DNA from: Brachionus koreanus
Lineage: Eukaryota > Rotifera > Eurotatoria > Ploima > Brachionidae
Assembly: GCA_016987375.1 (NCBI GenBank)
Contig: PJRA01000313.1
Location: forward strand, 156,663-193,829
DNA: 37,167 nt
Direction of reading: 5' to 3'
Part shown: positions 1 through 11,113 of the stretch, in pieces
Numbering within the stretch: the first letter of the stretch is position 1
Layout: every line of letters begins with the position of its first letter
Made by a program: the position numbers and the translations under genes
The notes under the pieces: model-generated
What the model was told of the DNA's origin: nothing
Database searches by the model: none
What the model saw: only the letters and a program-made list of their open reading frames with translations

Positions 1-783
1 GATTTCTTTTGCGATTAGTTCATGTTGAGCTCTTGTTTTCATAAATTTAATGAATAGTTGGTTTGATCTGTCTTCTATTTTATCAATTTTAAGCACTCTG
101 TGTATAGTATCAATGCTTGTTTTGAGAGGAAAAAAATTTATAATTCTCAGAATCCTGTTTTGCATTTTTTGTAGTTAAAGCTTTATTTTTTCTGTCCCCG
201 AATTTAAAACAATGAAACAATAGTCAAAAAGCGAGCGGATTAGAGTTTTATAGAGGGTTAAATTGATTCTTAGGGATGAACTCCATTTAAAGCTTTTAAT
301 TTTACGAATTAGATTCATTTTTGACGTCTGTTTCTTAATGACGTCTTGTAGATGTGCTGTGTAGGCAAGTTTTGGATCCAGTTTGATACCTAAAAAGGTT
401 GGATTTTGCTCAAGTGGTACCTCTTCTTGTTCAATTTTAACATTTAGCTTGTATTTTCTTTCGTAGTTTTTTCTAGCACCAGCCCTTGTGAAAGTAGTGT
501 GACATGTTTTTGTTTTATTAATTTTGAAGCCCCATTTTTTGCAAAACTCTACGATTTTGTCTATTGCATTTTGAAGGATGCGCTCAATTTCTTTTTTTGA
601 GGTTCTTGTGATCCATATACAAAGATCATCGGCAAACAGAGCAATTTTTACTTCCTTTGGTAGACTGTAGGCAATATCACTAAAGAAAAGAATAAATAAA
701 GTCGGTGAGAGACAACTGCCTTGAGGGACCCCACAAGTTATTGACTTCTCAGATGATAAGGTTTGATTATGATATTTCAAAGT
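1..783 (-). pseudogene. Non-LTR retrotransposon reverse transcriptase relic, truncated
   Basis: Read on the minus strand, this encodes the middle and end of a jockey/CR1-like reverse transcriptase. It has a GVPQGSCLSP motif, the catalytic FADD motif about 30 residues later, then an FLGIKLDPKL thumb-type motif and a QKMQNRILRII motif. The reading frame has no ATG at its upstream end; it starts abruptly near 783 inside the palm domain, so the 5' part of the element is missing. An in-frame TAA at about 174-177 interrupts it, yet the same frame stays open and protein-like from there to base 1 and off the window edge. The element is therefore dead as it stands. The truncation matches the usual 5' truncation of LINE insertions. 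Which clade it belongs to is uncertain; that it is a non-LTR RT is not. Confidence 0.85.
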
Positions 784-3700
784 CTTTATTTAATTAAAAA
801 TCAAAATTTTATGTAGCTTTTAAAATATTTTATTTTAGAAGATTTTATTTTTTAAGATATTAGAATATTTTATTTACCCAAATATTTCGAAAAATCAAGA
901 CGGACCCAGTCCCGGTTCGAAAAAAATTGGGATCGGACCCAGGACCGCGGGTACGGCTGCCAACGCTATTTTATTTGTAGGGAGATATTATAGTGTTATC
1001 AAACAATTTGATTGATAGCTCTTGCAAAATTGTTGATGGTTAATAAATTGTTTAGCTGAACTTATTTACTATTTTGAAAGGTCTCCAGGTTCTCGTTTCT
1101 TTTTTAAGACTGTGAAATTAAGCTAGTCTTCTAATCTGTTTAGCTGTTAAAGTTCTCTTGGAACTGAGCCGTCCAATTTTACTAACATAAATGCTGATTC
1201 TTCACTACAGTTTATCACATTCTTGTTTATTGTTTGTAATCCTAGTTAGATATATTTAGAAATTTGCCTTATTTGCCTCATTGATAGATTCTTCATAAGA
1301 GTTCAGTTAGAGTTTTCTTGCAAGTGCTTTGAAAAAGATTATTAATTATTTATTGATAAAATTGTCTATTCATTAGTGTGTATGCATTTAGGCTAAGAAA
1401 AAAATAGCAAAATAAATTTGAAAATCTTGATTGAAATTCCGCTTAAAATCGGTTTTAGAACAAATAGACTTAATTGATAACTAAAAGCAAAAAGTTTTAA
1501 AATGCTCAACTAATCATTTAACAATTAGGAATTTTTCTCTCTTTTAAATTGATAATAATAGACTCTAAATTCGATTCAATAATTCCATAATTACTTTGAA
1601 AATTCAGATAAATTCTCTTTAGTTTATCAGAAATCAATTTTTTAGTAATTTATTTCTAAAAATGCCTTTTGCGAACCTGTCATCCCAAAATATGCTTTGT
1701 GATTATTTATCACGCTAATAAAGCTAATTTCTAGCTAATTTCCTTTCAAATTACAACTGTTTTATTAGTTTAAATTTTTGTTCTAAACATATCAGGTAAT
1801 TTTTCTAAAATAAAAACTTCACTTTTAAATATTTTTCAAAATATTTTATTTCATCAAAGTATTATTTTCGGGATATGATTAGAAAATTGCATGATTAAAC
1901 CAATATTTTTTGCCGTGTCAAATATAAAAATTTTCAGTTATTTACTTTTAATTTGTTGGTAATAGAAAATCAAGCTATATCTAAAACAATCGGTAAATGT
2001 TCTTATATTTTTTTGTTCAAAAATATTTTTAATTAACCTTGACAAACAATATCAAAGGTTTTTTGAGTTTTTTAGTAAAAATTAAGAAAAAGTAAAAAAG
2101 TTGAAAAAATTAATTAAATTTTATTTTTAATTTTAAAATTTAAATTGTTCAATAAATTATTAAATTTTTTTATTCTCTAGATGAGCATCATTCAAAATTA
2201 CTTTTGCTTGAAAAGCACACATCTTAACACTAATTAGAAAACTTATTAATTCACAGTCTTTGGCTTATTAAACATTTATTTTAGATTTTTAATTAAAAAA
2301 ACAATACAATGAATGATATTCTTCCGATTAGTTGGGAAGTAGAATGCTAATTTTTAAAATTTTGTTCAATTCAATTCAGTTTAGTTCAATAAAAAAAATC
2401 TACGATTTTATTTAACTATTAATCACAAATTTTAGAAGTTGAAGATAAAACAAAATTTTGTAAATAAGCTGATTAATTTATTATGCAGCGCTGATGAAAT
2501 CTATAGTGAAATCATGCAGTTTTTTAATGCGATTTTTGAGTAATTGATAACTATTTTGTTACTATTATAAATTAAGTTAGTAAGAAAAATTGTTAAATAA
2601 TTGACAAAATAATTTAAAATAAGTGTTTTTTTCTTACTGTTCAAGTACTAGTCTTAACATTAAATCTAATTTTTTTCCAAAATATATTTTGATCAATTTT
2701 TGTTTAAGCTTGAATGCAAATAAGATCAATTTTTATTTTATTTGATGATATTAATAGAAAAAAAAATAAGTCAAGTAATTTCTCTTTATAATTTATTTTT
2801 AGAAATGAAATTTTCTAGAAAACAGATATAATATGCCGTTTTAATTTAATCTAAAGTTTCATTTAAAAATTTATGCTGTTAAAATTCTAGGTCTATAAAA
2901 TGAAAATGAGATGCTCTTTGTAAGTATTATTAGCATTATTTCCTCTTTGTTTTTTCGTTTTTTTTTTATTCAAAGATTTATTCTATTATTCTTATTTAAA
3001 TAATCTGATTATGGCAGTTTTTTTGTAGTAAATAATTTCTTTGAAGCATTTAATTTATTTTTTTTTCTACAACAACAACAGCAAAATTTCAATCTTCTAG
3101 GCAATTGGAAAAAAAACTTTTATTTTATCATTTTCTAGAATTAATAACTGGTTTTTCAACAATTTTGAATTTAAATGTGTCTTTTTTTTTCACAAAAAAG
3201 CAATGCGAATTTTTAAAACATTCTTATTTTAAACAATTCTTTTGTTCAAGTAGTTTAAATTGGAAATTTTTTTCGATTTTTTGTTGTCATCAATAAAAGA
3301 GTAACATTTAAAAAAAAATTCTTAAAAGCAAGTCTCAAGCATTTTATTAAACAAAAACAAAATTTATTCATTAAAAATAAAAATAGAATGATGAAAAAAC
3401 AGCACTTCTATTTATTTACAAAGTCTCAATTTCAAGAAAAATTAAAATATTTGTTTTTAGTAATTTAGTTTAAAAAAGTGTCACTGTTTTTGTGAATGAA
3501 AAACTTCTTTTAAATTGCTTTGTCTTATTAAAAGCTCACAAAAATTCAAACTTAAAAGGAAAGACTTAAAATGTTTTTTCTTTTTGTTTAGCCCATATTT
3601 TACATGATTCAAATCTTAAGGAGACTTAAAGCGTATTGTATTTGAGTTGACAACAGTCTGAATGCATGCAGTCATACATTTGCTTTGCAGTTTTAGCTGA

Positions 3701-4384
3701 AAACTACTTAGACGAAAAAAAGAATCTAATTAGAAACATGAACAAAAAAAAATAAATAAAAAATTTGACAAATTTTCAGCTAATTATTTTTCTAATGAAT
3801 ACATCTTATTTGAATGAAATTCTCCAATGAGTACTCGGGTGATACTTGTATCTTGTAAATAATAGAAGATTAAGAATCAAAATTTATATTCCTATTGAAA
3901 GAGATCAAGATAGACTGATGAAGAGAGAGAGAAAAATTTCATTTGAGACTAAAACGATGCACGAAGAGCATTTGTCTAGATGACAATTAATAGTGAGCAA
4001 ATAAAGGAAATAAACTAATTGCTACTTTAAATATTTAAGGATACCATGTTAAATAAACAAAAAATAATTCGTATAATTCAATTACATACAAACTCATCTA
4101 AATTTTTGAGAACTACCATTTTTTTTTTATTAAATTCTTGAGTGGCAAACAAGTGCCTTAATTTTTTTCTAAATTTTTAAAAATTAATTTCAATAATTCT
4201 AATTAATATGCAGTACAACTTGCCTTTAAATAAATTTATTTATTAGATTTTTAAAAATTAAATTCCAAGTGAAAATAGAAAAAATTAATTTATATTTTTT
4301 GACGCAGTTTTTCTAATTTAAAATAAATATTTTTTCTTGTTAATAGATAAATTATTTAACGCAATGTTTTATTAGGAGAATAAC
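784..4384. other. Gene-poor AT-rich region
   Basis: I find no credible gene in these 3.6 kb. The DNA is made of A- and T-runs with stops in all frames. The only sharp compositional feature is a GC-rich block at 899-966, listed separately. A short open frame near 3105-3296 is rich in Phe and Lys from homopolymer runs and is not convincing. The segment from about 1030 to 1340 is slightly less AT-rich and could be an untranslated region or old transposon, but nothing in it is recognisable. Confidence 0.5.
899..966. repeat. GC-rich degenerate repeat block
   Basis: A block of about 68 bp rich in G and C sits in DNA dominated by A and T. On the minus strand the 9-mer CTGGGTCCG occurs twice about 30 bp apart, each time close to a CGAA or CGAT element, so the block looks like two degenerate repeat units. 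It is not a tRNA: no cloverleaf can be built. A remnant of a GC-rich mobile element or satellite unit is the most likely reading. Confidence 0.4.
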
Positions 4385-4858
4385 ATGTTTGATTACTATT
4401 TGGAGAGTGAAAAATTTACAGACATGATTTGGAACCAAACAGATTATAAAATTTATGATAAGAGTGGTTTTAACAACTTTAGCTTTGATGAATACCTACT
4501 GGAACCTTATGCCCTCAACTTAACTTATGATTACACATTCGAGTTCAGTTTATCTCAGTTAAAAACTCCAATTTTTTATATTTTATCCATTATTTTTATT
4601 TATATAGTTATTGTAACAGTGGTCTTCCTATCGGCAATTTTATCTAATCGTAAGAGAGATTATCTTTACGATACTGATGACGAAAATAGTTTGTTTTGCA
4701 TCAAAGAAGAAAAAAATTTTTCCGATAATGAAAGCGTAATGCTACTTGATGACTTAGAGCAGGAAACAAGTGCTAGCAACACATGGTTAAATTTTTTGCC
4801 TAGATTTAAAAATTACAAGCCAGTTAGACTAGAGAGAGTATGCGAATATTCAATTTAA
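4385..4858 (+). CDS. Small single-pass membrane protein, function unknown
   Basis: The ATG opens a 157-residue frame with much better codon texture than the surrounding DNA. Residues 1-60 are polar and contain three N-glycosylation sequons (NQT near 17, NFS near 31, NLT near 45). A strongly hydrophobic segment at about 62-87 is the only membrane span. It is followed directly by SNRKRD, so the positive-inside rule puts the acidic C-terminal half (DTDDEN, DDLEQE) in the cytoplasm and the N-terminus outside. There is no cleavable signal peptide. Size and topology resemble KCNE-type potassium-channel accessory subunits, but I see no diagnostic KCNE motif, so this is only an analogy. A possible splice acceptor (TTATTAG) lies 9 bases before the ATG, so an upstream exon cannot be excluded. 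Confidence 0.55.
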   Translation: MFDYYLESEKFTDMIWNQTDYKIYDKSGFNNFSFDEYLLEPYALNLTYDYTFEFSLSQLKTPIFYILSIIFIYIVIVTVVFLSAILSNRKRDYLYDTDDENSLFCIKEEKNFSDNESVMLLDDLEQETSASNTWLNFLPRFKNYKPVRLERVCEYSI

Positions 4859-6201
4859 ATTTTCAATTTATGTATTGTGCCTTATTTTTAGAATAAACTA
4901 TTATTATTTCATTTTTTTTTTAAATAAATTAATTCCAAATTTAACTATTTATTTTTTTTGCGAAAAATTGCACATAAATAACAGACTTACACAGTTGATT
5001 GAGAGCAATATCATTCAAAAACATTTCAACAATTTAACAAAAAAATCTACACAAAGATTTAAATTATTAAAGTATCATCTAAATGCATCAATAAAATACA
5101 AACAAGCTATTAACTATTTACAAAGCATTAACTTAATCAAATATACAGTACAGTTTTATCCCTTTTATTAAGTAATAAATAATCAACTAAAACAAAGAAT
5201 ATAAACAATATAATATAAAGTACTGAGAATCATATTGAAAAAAACAGTCATCAGTCATCTAATATACCAGCAATGTAAAATCATAGTACAAAAAGGAAAA
5301 ACTTAATAATTTTTTCTCTAGTTCATTAAACAGTACAATGTTGCACAAATTTATACAAGCGAATTCTAAATTCTGCAAATAGTCTTCATTTTTCTGTAAA
5401 TTGTACAACAATAAAAAAGAACATTTGATAAAATTTGCACTAAATTGTACAGTATTTGCAGAATTTAGATTTTGTCTATATAAATTTGTACAAGATTGTA
5501 CTGTTTACAGAATTATTTTTGCATATCTAGAGAAAAAATTACAAAGTTTTTCCTTTTGTACTGTAATTTTTGCACTAAAATTTCACATTGCCAATATACC
5601 AATCATGGAACAAACAATAAACATGGATGAAAAGCCTATTGAACAAATTGGATTTTTTTTCCAAGCAAAAACTAAATTTTCTCTTACGGATCGTTTGAAA
5701 TTTGAATTTTTTTTTTCAAGATTTTAAAAATTTTTAATTGATAATTTGAGTGAAATGCATGACTCTTAATATTTGAAACAAAATTTTCAAATATGAACAT
5801 TCTTTCTAAATTTGAAAAAGAAAGTTGGTGCAATGATTGGTAAGTATAATTTGTCGATTCTTTCTTACTGCCACGATAAAGTCTGATTAGCACTCTCTGA
5901 AAAAAATACTAAACTGCTGCTAAAAACTTGGGAAGAATATGCAAATTAGTAGAAAATTGAATTTTATGTATTTTGAAAAAAAATTAATAATTTTAAAACT
6001 GATTTAAACGGATCAATAATTCCACAAGGACCAGTACAAAGTCTGATTTATCTAGACCTTCTAATTGGAAATTTAAATTTTTACTAAATTGTAAAACAGA
6101 TATTAAATTATTTGTTATTTTTTCTTTATTTAAAATCATATTTAATTTTATCCATGGGACTTAAATTTTAATTTTAAGACAAAAAATAGAAAAATTTTAA
6201 C
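4859..6201. other. Intergenic region with foldback element
   Basis: Apart from the inverted repeat at 5261-5600 there is no supported feature. Open frames here are low-complexity or lie inside the inverted repeat. The element TTTATT at 6125-6130, read on the minus strand as AATAAA, is a likely polyadenylation signal for the DEG/ENaC gene that ends at 6202. Confidence 0.45.
5261..5600. repeat. Imperfect inverted repeat (foldback/MITE-like)
   Basis: The left arm (about 5261-5385) and right arm (about 5452-5600) are reverse complements with scattered mismatches and small indels. Shared blocks include TAATTTTTTCTCTAG, AACAGTACAAT and TCTAAATTCTGCAAATA. The loop is about 65 bp. The arms are far longer than chance allows even in AT-rich DNA. 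I could not identify a clear target-site duplication, so transposon class is open. Confidence 0.7.
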
Positions 6202-7566
6202 TTATTTAGTTGAAACTTTGTTTGAAATTAACACAAACAAAACTTGAATAATCAATTCGATTAATTCGACAAAACTGAGTAAACTAAGTCCTAAAAAAAG
6301 GCCGACCAGACCTCCAATGTTTGCCAAAAGAGAAATTTCATTTAGAGTAGGAGCTTCAGTTAATTCAGTATAGGCCAAACTTTCGTAATAAACATTCACC
6401 ACTGCCAATTCATTTAATATTGAACTATTTGGCATAGAAAAATAATTTTCATAATTTTTCACCCATTCATCATTTCCTAATTTAGCACTAGTTATCATTT
6501 TTGAATAGGTTATTCTTTCACATTCCAATGGACATTTTTTATAGCAAATTAAATCCAAATTTCTAAATGTTTTTTCATATACTTCATTCAAACAAAGATT
6601 ATCATATTTACAATTATTGCTTTCAAAATAAGACACAACTGCTTTATCAGTGCAATTACATTTTAAAATTAACTGTTCTTGGTAGCACAAATCAATGCAT
6701 ATCCGACTATTGTAATTATTGTTTCTTTCAAACACTAGTTTGTACAAATTCGAATCGTAGTTTTCTATTTTGTCCGTACTACCGTCACAATTGCTGTATG
6801 GTTTATGTTTTTGATTGGAAAATATCCTAGTAAGACCAATATTTGTCACCAGACCTGGACTAAGAATTACGCCATCAACAGTGAGCGGCGACTGGGTTTT
6901 GTTATGGACAAAAATAATACCACCCATGTTCAAATAATACTTTTTAAGCTCTTTGTGCAAGCTCACATTTAGCCAAAGTGAGACAGCTTGAATTCGACCA
7001 GACCTAAGAAATCTCATTAGAGGAATTTGATTTCCATTTTGGTCGAATCCTGAATTTATTTGATAACAATTGCCATGTTCTGGATGATAGAAATAAACTA
7101 TTTCACTCTTATTGATTTCTTTAATATTTTCAAAGGCTTTTAAAATAAGCTTTTCCTTTGAATCTCCATAATCTTTTAGGTTGGTAAATTTTGTGTCTAT
7201 CAAGTACCTGAAAGTTAAATCAACAAAGCTATTGTCAGGTGAGACATTTAAATTGTTGCCCATTGTTTTAGTGAACAATTCGGTAGTTAGAAAATTAAGA
7301 TTGCACACTGTAATTGTCGGAAATTCGATATTAAAATCATTTATTAGGCGAATTTTGGTCGTAACATCATATTTAAAATAATTCATTATACTTTGAATAA
7401 TTAAAAAGCTGCACAATCCAATTGAGATTAATGTGCTTGTGATCCAAAGGAGCTTCACAGACCATTTGTTTGTTCGGACTTTATTTGGATAGCCGTGTCC
7501 AGTCGAAGAAAGAATTGCTTCAGTTAAAACTTTTTTTATTAATAGAAGCTTGTTGTTGTCAGCCAT
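6202..7566 (-). CDS. DEG/ENaC-family sodium channel subunit
   Basis: A 454-residue protein of the degenerin/epithelial sodium channel family: amiloride-sensitive, trimeric plasma-membrane cation channels that include acid-, peptide- and touch-gated members. In order: a cytoplasmic N-terminus with the family's His-Gly gating motif (GHG at 23-25); TM1 at about 37-60; the conserved FPTITVCNLN just after TM1 (82-91); an extracellular domain with a Cys-rich part from about 260 to 349 (CNCTD, CPLEC); and TM2 at about 416-447, which holds the GLFLGLSLLS pore segment with the G-x-S filter (GLS, 426-428) and conserved Glu at 434 and 437. It is somewhat short for the family (usually 500-600) but complete at both ends and without introns. 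The ligand cannot be predicted. It starts 332 bp from the divergent gene at 7899. Confidence 0.95.
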   Translation of the reverse strand: MADNNKLLLIKKVLTEAILSSTGHGYPNKVRTNKWSVKLLWITSTLISIGLCSFLIIQSIMNYFKYDVTTKIRLINDFNIEFPTITVCNLNFLTTELFTKTMGNNLNVSPDNSFVDLTFRYLIDTKFTNLKDYGDSKEKLILKAFENIKEINKSEIVYFYHPEHGNCYQINSGFDQNGNQIPLMRFLRSGRIQAVSLWLNVSLHKELKKYYLNMGGIIFVHNKTQSPLTVDGVILSPGLVTNIGLTRIFSNQKHKPYSNCDGSTDKIENYDSNLYKLVFERNNNYNSRICIDLCYQEQLILKCNCTDKAVVSYFESNNCKYDNLCLNEVYEKTFRNLDLICYKKCPLECERITYSKMITSAKLGNDEWVKNYENYFSMPNSSILNELAVVNVYYESLAYTELTEAPTLNEISLLANIGGLVGLFLGLSLLSFVELIELIIQVLFVLISNKVSTK

Positions 7567-7898
7567 AGTTTGGGAAAATAGTTTTTAAAAACATTTTTTA
7601 TCAATTTATAGAAACACACACACTAAAGCACTTACATTCGGAAGTTTATTTTATTTTATGAAAAAAAAAATTTTTTTTTGATTAAAATTTTAAAATAATT
7701 TATTAACTTATAAAAAAATAAAATCAATAATTTTTAATAAATAGTTAATAAAAAAAAAATTTTTCCATTCTTTATTCCATAAATTTAAAGTAAAATCTAG
7801 CCAAAAAGTCTCCCATTGGCAATTTTCAAATCTCTATGGAAACAAGAAATTATTTAATTAATTTTCAAAATTGGAATTAAAAACAATTGAAAGCAACA
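7567..7898. promoter_or_regulatory. Shared intergenic region between divergent genes
   Basis: These 332 bp separate the start codons of the minus-strand channel gene and the plus-strand coiled-coil gene. They must hold both core promoters and 5' leaders unless remote first exons exist. The sequence is almost pure A/T with several homopolymer runs. A short ACACAC tract lies at about 7614-7622. No TATA box can be separated from the background. Confidence 0.4.
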
Positions 7899-8631
7899 AT
7901 GCTAAGCCGACTGAAATCAGCGCACAAGAATGAATTAGAAAGCAAACATTTTCGAACTGATAAACTAATACAATCTCAAATAGACTATATTCAGCTAATT
8001 GAAAATGAGCTAAATGAACGTTTGGAACGAGCAAGCAATCGATCGTTTTTGACCGATTCCAATGCAAATCAATTCGATGCTGATTTTGACACTGAAATCT
8101 TGAATTTAAAAAACTTGGTCATTTCGGAACTTGACGATGAACATTTAATCAAACTCTACAATAATAATTTAATTAAATTTTTTGTTTTAAAAAAGCTTAA
8201 TTCAGAGCTTGAATTCGCTCGAGTTAAGCTTCGATTGTCAACCCGTACTCAGATAGACTTGGAAAAAATACGCCAACGTGTCGAATGGCTCGAGGCACAA
8301 ATTGAAAAAATCGTCGAGCCCATAACTTGTTTAAGTAGAGAAAAAAATAATTTGTTACGTAAGCAAAAGTCAATTCTAATTCAAAAGGAACCGTCGATTA
8401 TCAGTGAAGGTAATTTCATTTTTTTAATAATAAAATTTCAATTGAAACATTCAATTTATTTAACAAAAATAAAAATATATTTTAAGAAAATGTTCTTCAA
8501 AATTAAATAAAATTAAAAATTTTTTTTTCTATTTTAATAATTTGATCATTAAAAAAATCAATTGGAAAACAATTTATTCAGGAAACGCTAACAAACCAAA
8601 CAAACTGAATGTGAACGGAAAAAATTTTTGA
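7899..8631 (+). CDS. Coiled-coil protein of unknown function, two exons
   Basis: The proposed coding sequence joins 7899-8409 and 8582-8631, giving 186 residues. The donor GAAG|GTAATT and the acceptor TTATTCAG|GA keep frame, and the total length is divisible by three. The protein is highly charged and predicted helical, with heptad-like stretches at about 20-45 and 100-165 (for example QRVEWLEAQIEKIVEP). It has no signal peptide or membrane span. I do not recognise the family; size and composition would suit a cytoskeletal or ciliary protein, but that is a guess. Exon 1 is solid; exon 2 is only 50 nt. Exon 1 also ends in the phase that fits the exon starting at 9660, so this could be the first exon of the next gene. 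Confidence 0.5.
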
Positions 8632-9128
8632 ATTTTTTTTGTTGTATTTTACACTAATTTTTCATTATTTAACTTGAGTATTTTTAATATCCTTTTCGAA
8701 TAATTTGTCAACCAAATTTACGTAGTTTTATTAGAAAAACATGGGAGTCTATTGCATTATATCTGAGCTATTTGCTTTTTCGGAATTAGTGACCGAAATC
8801 AAACTACAAAATATATGATCATAAATTTAGTGACCAAAAAAAAATAAGTGATCAAGTAAGAATTATGTGGTCAAGAAAAAAATGCCTAGGATAAAAAAAA
8901 ATTGAAATAAAAATAAATCTCTTTTAATTATGCTTCCGAGCCATTTGTATTTTCAAACCATTTTCCTCAAAAAATTTAGCGCATATTTTACCTTCTACTG
9001 GGCTTTTCTCATTGCTCAAACCCATTTTTATCATATATTTAAAATGGCTTGTCTTGGTCACTCAATTCCACTGAATACAGAATACAGGATTTGAGTCTTG
9101 TCTAATTAGTTCGAAGTATATTTGAAAA
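8632..9128. other. Intergenic stretch, no gene seen
   Basis: There is no supported coding sequence. The part from about 8930 to 9120 is less AT-rich than its surroundings and directly precedes the ATG at 9129, so it may be promoter or 5' leader. Confidence 0.35.
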
Positions 9129-10891
9129 ATGAGGAATCACAAACAAATTTGCCTATGTTTAATACTTGTTTATGGTAAAAATTTTATTATCTTAGCATTA
9201 ATGAATATATTGGAATTAAATTTTAATAAAATATATTAAAAAACTTTTATTTTAAATAATATTTTTGGGCATTATCACTGATGTTTGAAAGATACTGTGA
9301 AATTCAACTACAAATAAAAAGAAAATTTTTACTTAATACATTTTCTGTTACGTACAAAAAAGTCAAAAAATAAAACATCAATTAGATTTTAATTACTAAT
9401 TGTTTTGATTTCCCAAAAAAAAGGAGTAAAAATTTTATTCTTGATCAATTAACTGTCAAACATTCGTGAAAAAATGCCCAAAATTATTTTTGAAAAACGA
9501 AGAAAATTTACTGAACTTTTAAATTTATTTGATTTATAAACATTTTCATAGTATCTTAATTCAATAAAAATTAAAAATTTAGGTATTAAATTTGTCATGT
9601 CATGCCTCTTGTTTTTTTACTTTTGACTATTATCTAAAAAAAAAAACAATTAAATTTAGACAAGCCTGTAGCAGTGGACCAGGTTGCGCCTAGAACAACT
9701 TCTTCGATTCTGCACACTGAATCACGAGAAGAAGTTTTTTTCAAATGGGAAAAAAGTAGCAATGGAAGTACTAATTCGCTGTTAAATACACCCGATCGTT
9801 CAGTATGCTTTAATTTATTCTAGATTTAATCTAAGAAGCTAAATTGTGTAGATATTGGATGAAGAGAGCCTTGTTGAAGTAGAAACTAATCAAAACCAAG
9901 TAATACAGCAGTATTTAGAAAGCCAAAAGTTTGAAGATTGCTCAAACGATAAAGAAGTTATAACAGAAAGTCCTAGAATAATAAAACCAAATGAAAGTTC
10001 TATATCAGAAAAGAATAGTAAAACTGCAAGTCCAAGTGTTATTATTAAAAATGATAATGAAACAGAGGACAAAAAAGAGATTCAAGAAGAAAGAAAAAGT
10101 AAATTAGAACGTTTAATCAGCGAACACAATCGATTTGACCTGTCTGATTATTCCAAAGCTCTGCTCAAATTAAATTCAAATTCTTATCATCGACTACCCT
10201 TAGCTATAACTACTTCTTACATAACAATCGATGATGGTAAAAACTAATTTTCTATTTCATTATTTTATTAACTTTAAATAATTTTAAAGCAAAAATGATT
10301 GATGGTCGAGTACCGTTCTTGGAAGAAAAAAAAAATTTAAACAATGATGAAATTGAACTGCTAAAAATAGCAACTGATTTGAAAAACTTGTCTAAACAAA
10401 TATGCTCTGCCACTCAATTGAGCATTAAAAAAACTGATTCTAGTTTATCTGAATTAGAGAATGAAAAAAAAGAAACAACGTCAAAGAAACTACTTAAAAT
10501 GAGACCTACAACCACTTTTAGGAATTATGTGCCTCATCCGTTTTTGCCTCCGGAACCTTTGCCATTAAAGCTTCATAAGAAAAAACTTCAATCAAAGTCT
10601 CAGTATGCAAAAAACGATGATTTTAAAGAATATTATAAACGATCTCGTTTAATCAATTTACATGATTTAAAAAAACAAACAGAAATACAATTTAATTCTT
10701 TTAATTTGAATAAAAATGAGCTGACCAAAAGACCGAAGTTTAAAATTGATGAACCATCAGAAACAATTAAGCATCCAACATTTACTTGGAACGATCTAAA
10801 ACCGGACAATGCTTCAGAAGTTCATAGTGGCCCCAAATTTGAAAGGATTAAAGTAAATGATGTTTTTTTGGTACAAAATTTTTTGACTTAA
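9129..10891 (+). CDS. Four-exon gene, disordered protein of unknown function
   Basis: The proposed exons are 9129-9174, 9660-9802, 9852-10236 and 10290-10891. All joints keep frame (phases 1, 0 and 1) and the total is 392 codons. Introns 2 and 3 are 49 and 53 nt, the usual size here; intron 1 is 485 nt and contains an inverted-repeat element. The protein is acidic and Ser/Lys-rich, largely disordered, with a Pro-rich patch (PHPFLPPEPLPLKLH) near the middle of exon 4. Exon 1 (MRNHKQICLCLILVY) looks like a weak signal peptide, which fits poorly with the rest, so that exon is the least certain. A second possible donor (TTTTTTG|GTACAA at 10870/10871) could splice onward into the HEAT-repeat gene. 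I do not recognise the family. Confidence 0.5.
9256..9484. repeat. Short inverted-repeat element in intron
   Basis: Two arms of about 30-35 bp face each other: TTTTTGGGCATTATCAC with GATGTTTGA on the left, and TCAAACATTCGTG with AAAAATGCCCAAAA on the right. They enclose about 230 bp in all. The element sits in the 485-nt first intron of the gene at 9129. The arms are imperfect and no target-site duplication is clear, so it is a probable old MITE. Confidence 0.5.
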
Positions 10892-11113
10892 AAATTTTTA
10901 TTTTAATCTGATAAGTTATGCAAAAATTTTACTCATTTAGGACTATGCAAAATAGTTTTATTAAATTTTATTTTATTGAAAATTGAATGTTTAAACGTTG
11001 AAAAGTTCAACATTGTTCTCTTGATCCCAAATGAATTTACTAATCTTAAATAAAACGTTCAAAGCTCTTTTCTACACTTCTTGATTTGGCTTGAAAAGAA
11101 TAAAGACCAAAAA

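Noticed and set aside
899..966. tRNA-like GGTTCGA box in the GC-rich block
   Set aside because: It resembles a B box, but no acceptor, D or anticodon stems can be formed.
3105..3296. 63-residue plus-strand open frame
   Set aside because: It is mostly Phe, Lys and Leu from T and A runs, has no domain, and sits in featureless AT-rich DNA.
4875..5171. 98-residue plus-strand open frame after the membrane protein gene
   Set aside because: There is no ATG at its start and the composition is low-complexity; it lies in the 3' flank of the preceding gene.
5401..5727. 108-residue open frame
   Set aside because: It lies largely in the right half of the inverted repeat at 5261-5600, so its openness reflects repeat sequence.
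6567..7381. Two plus-strand open frames
   Set aside because: They are antisense shadows of the DEG/ENaC coding sequence.
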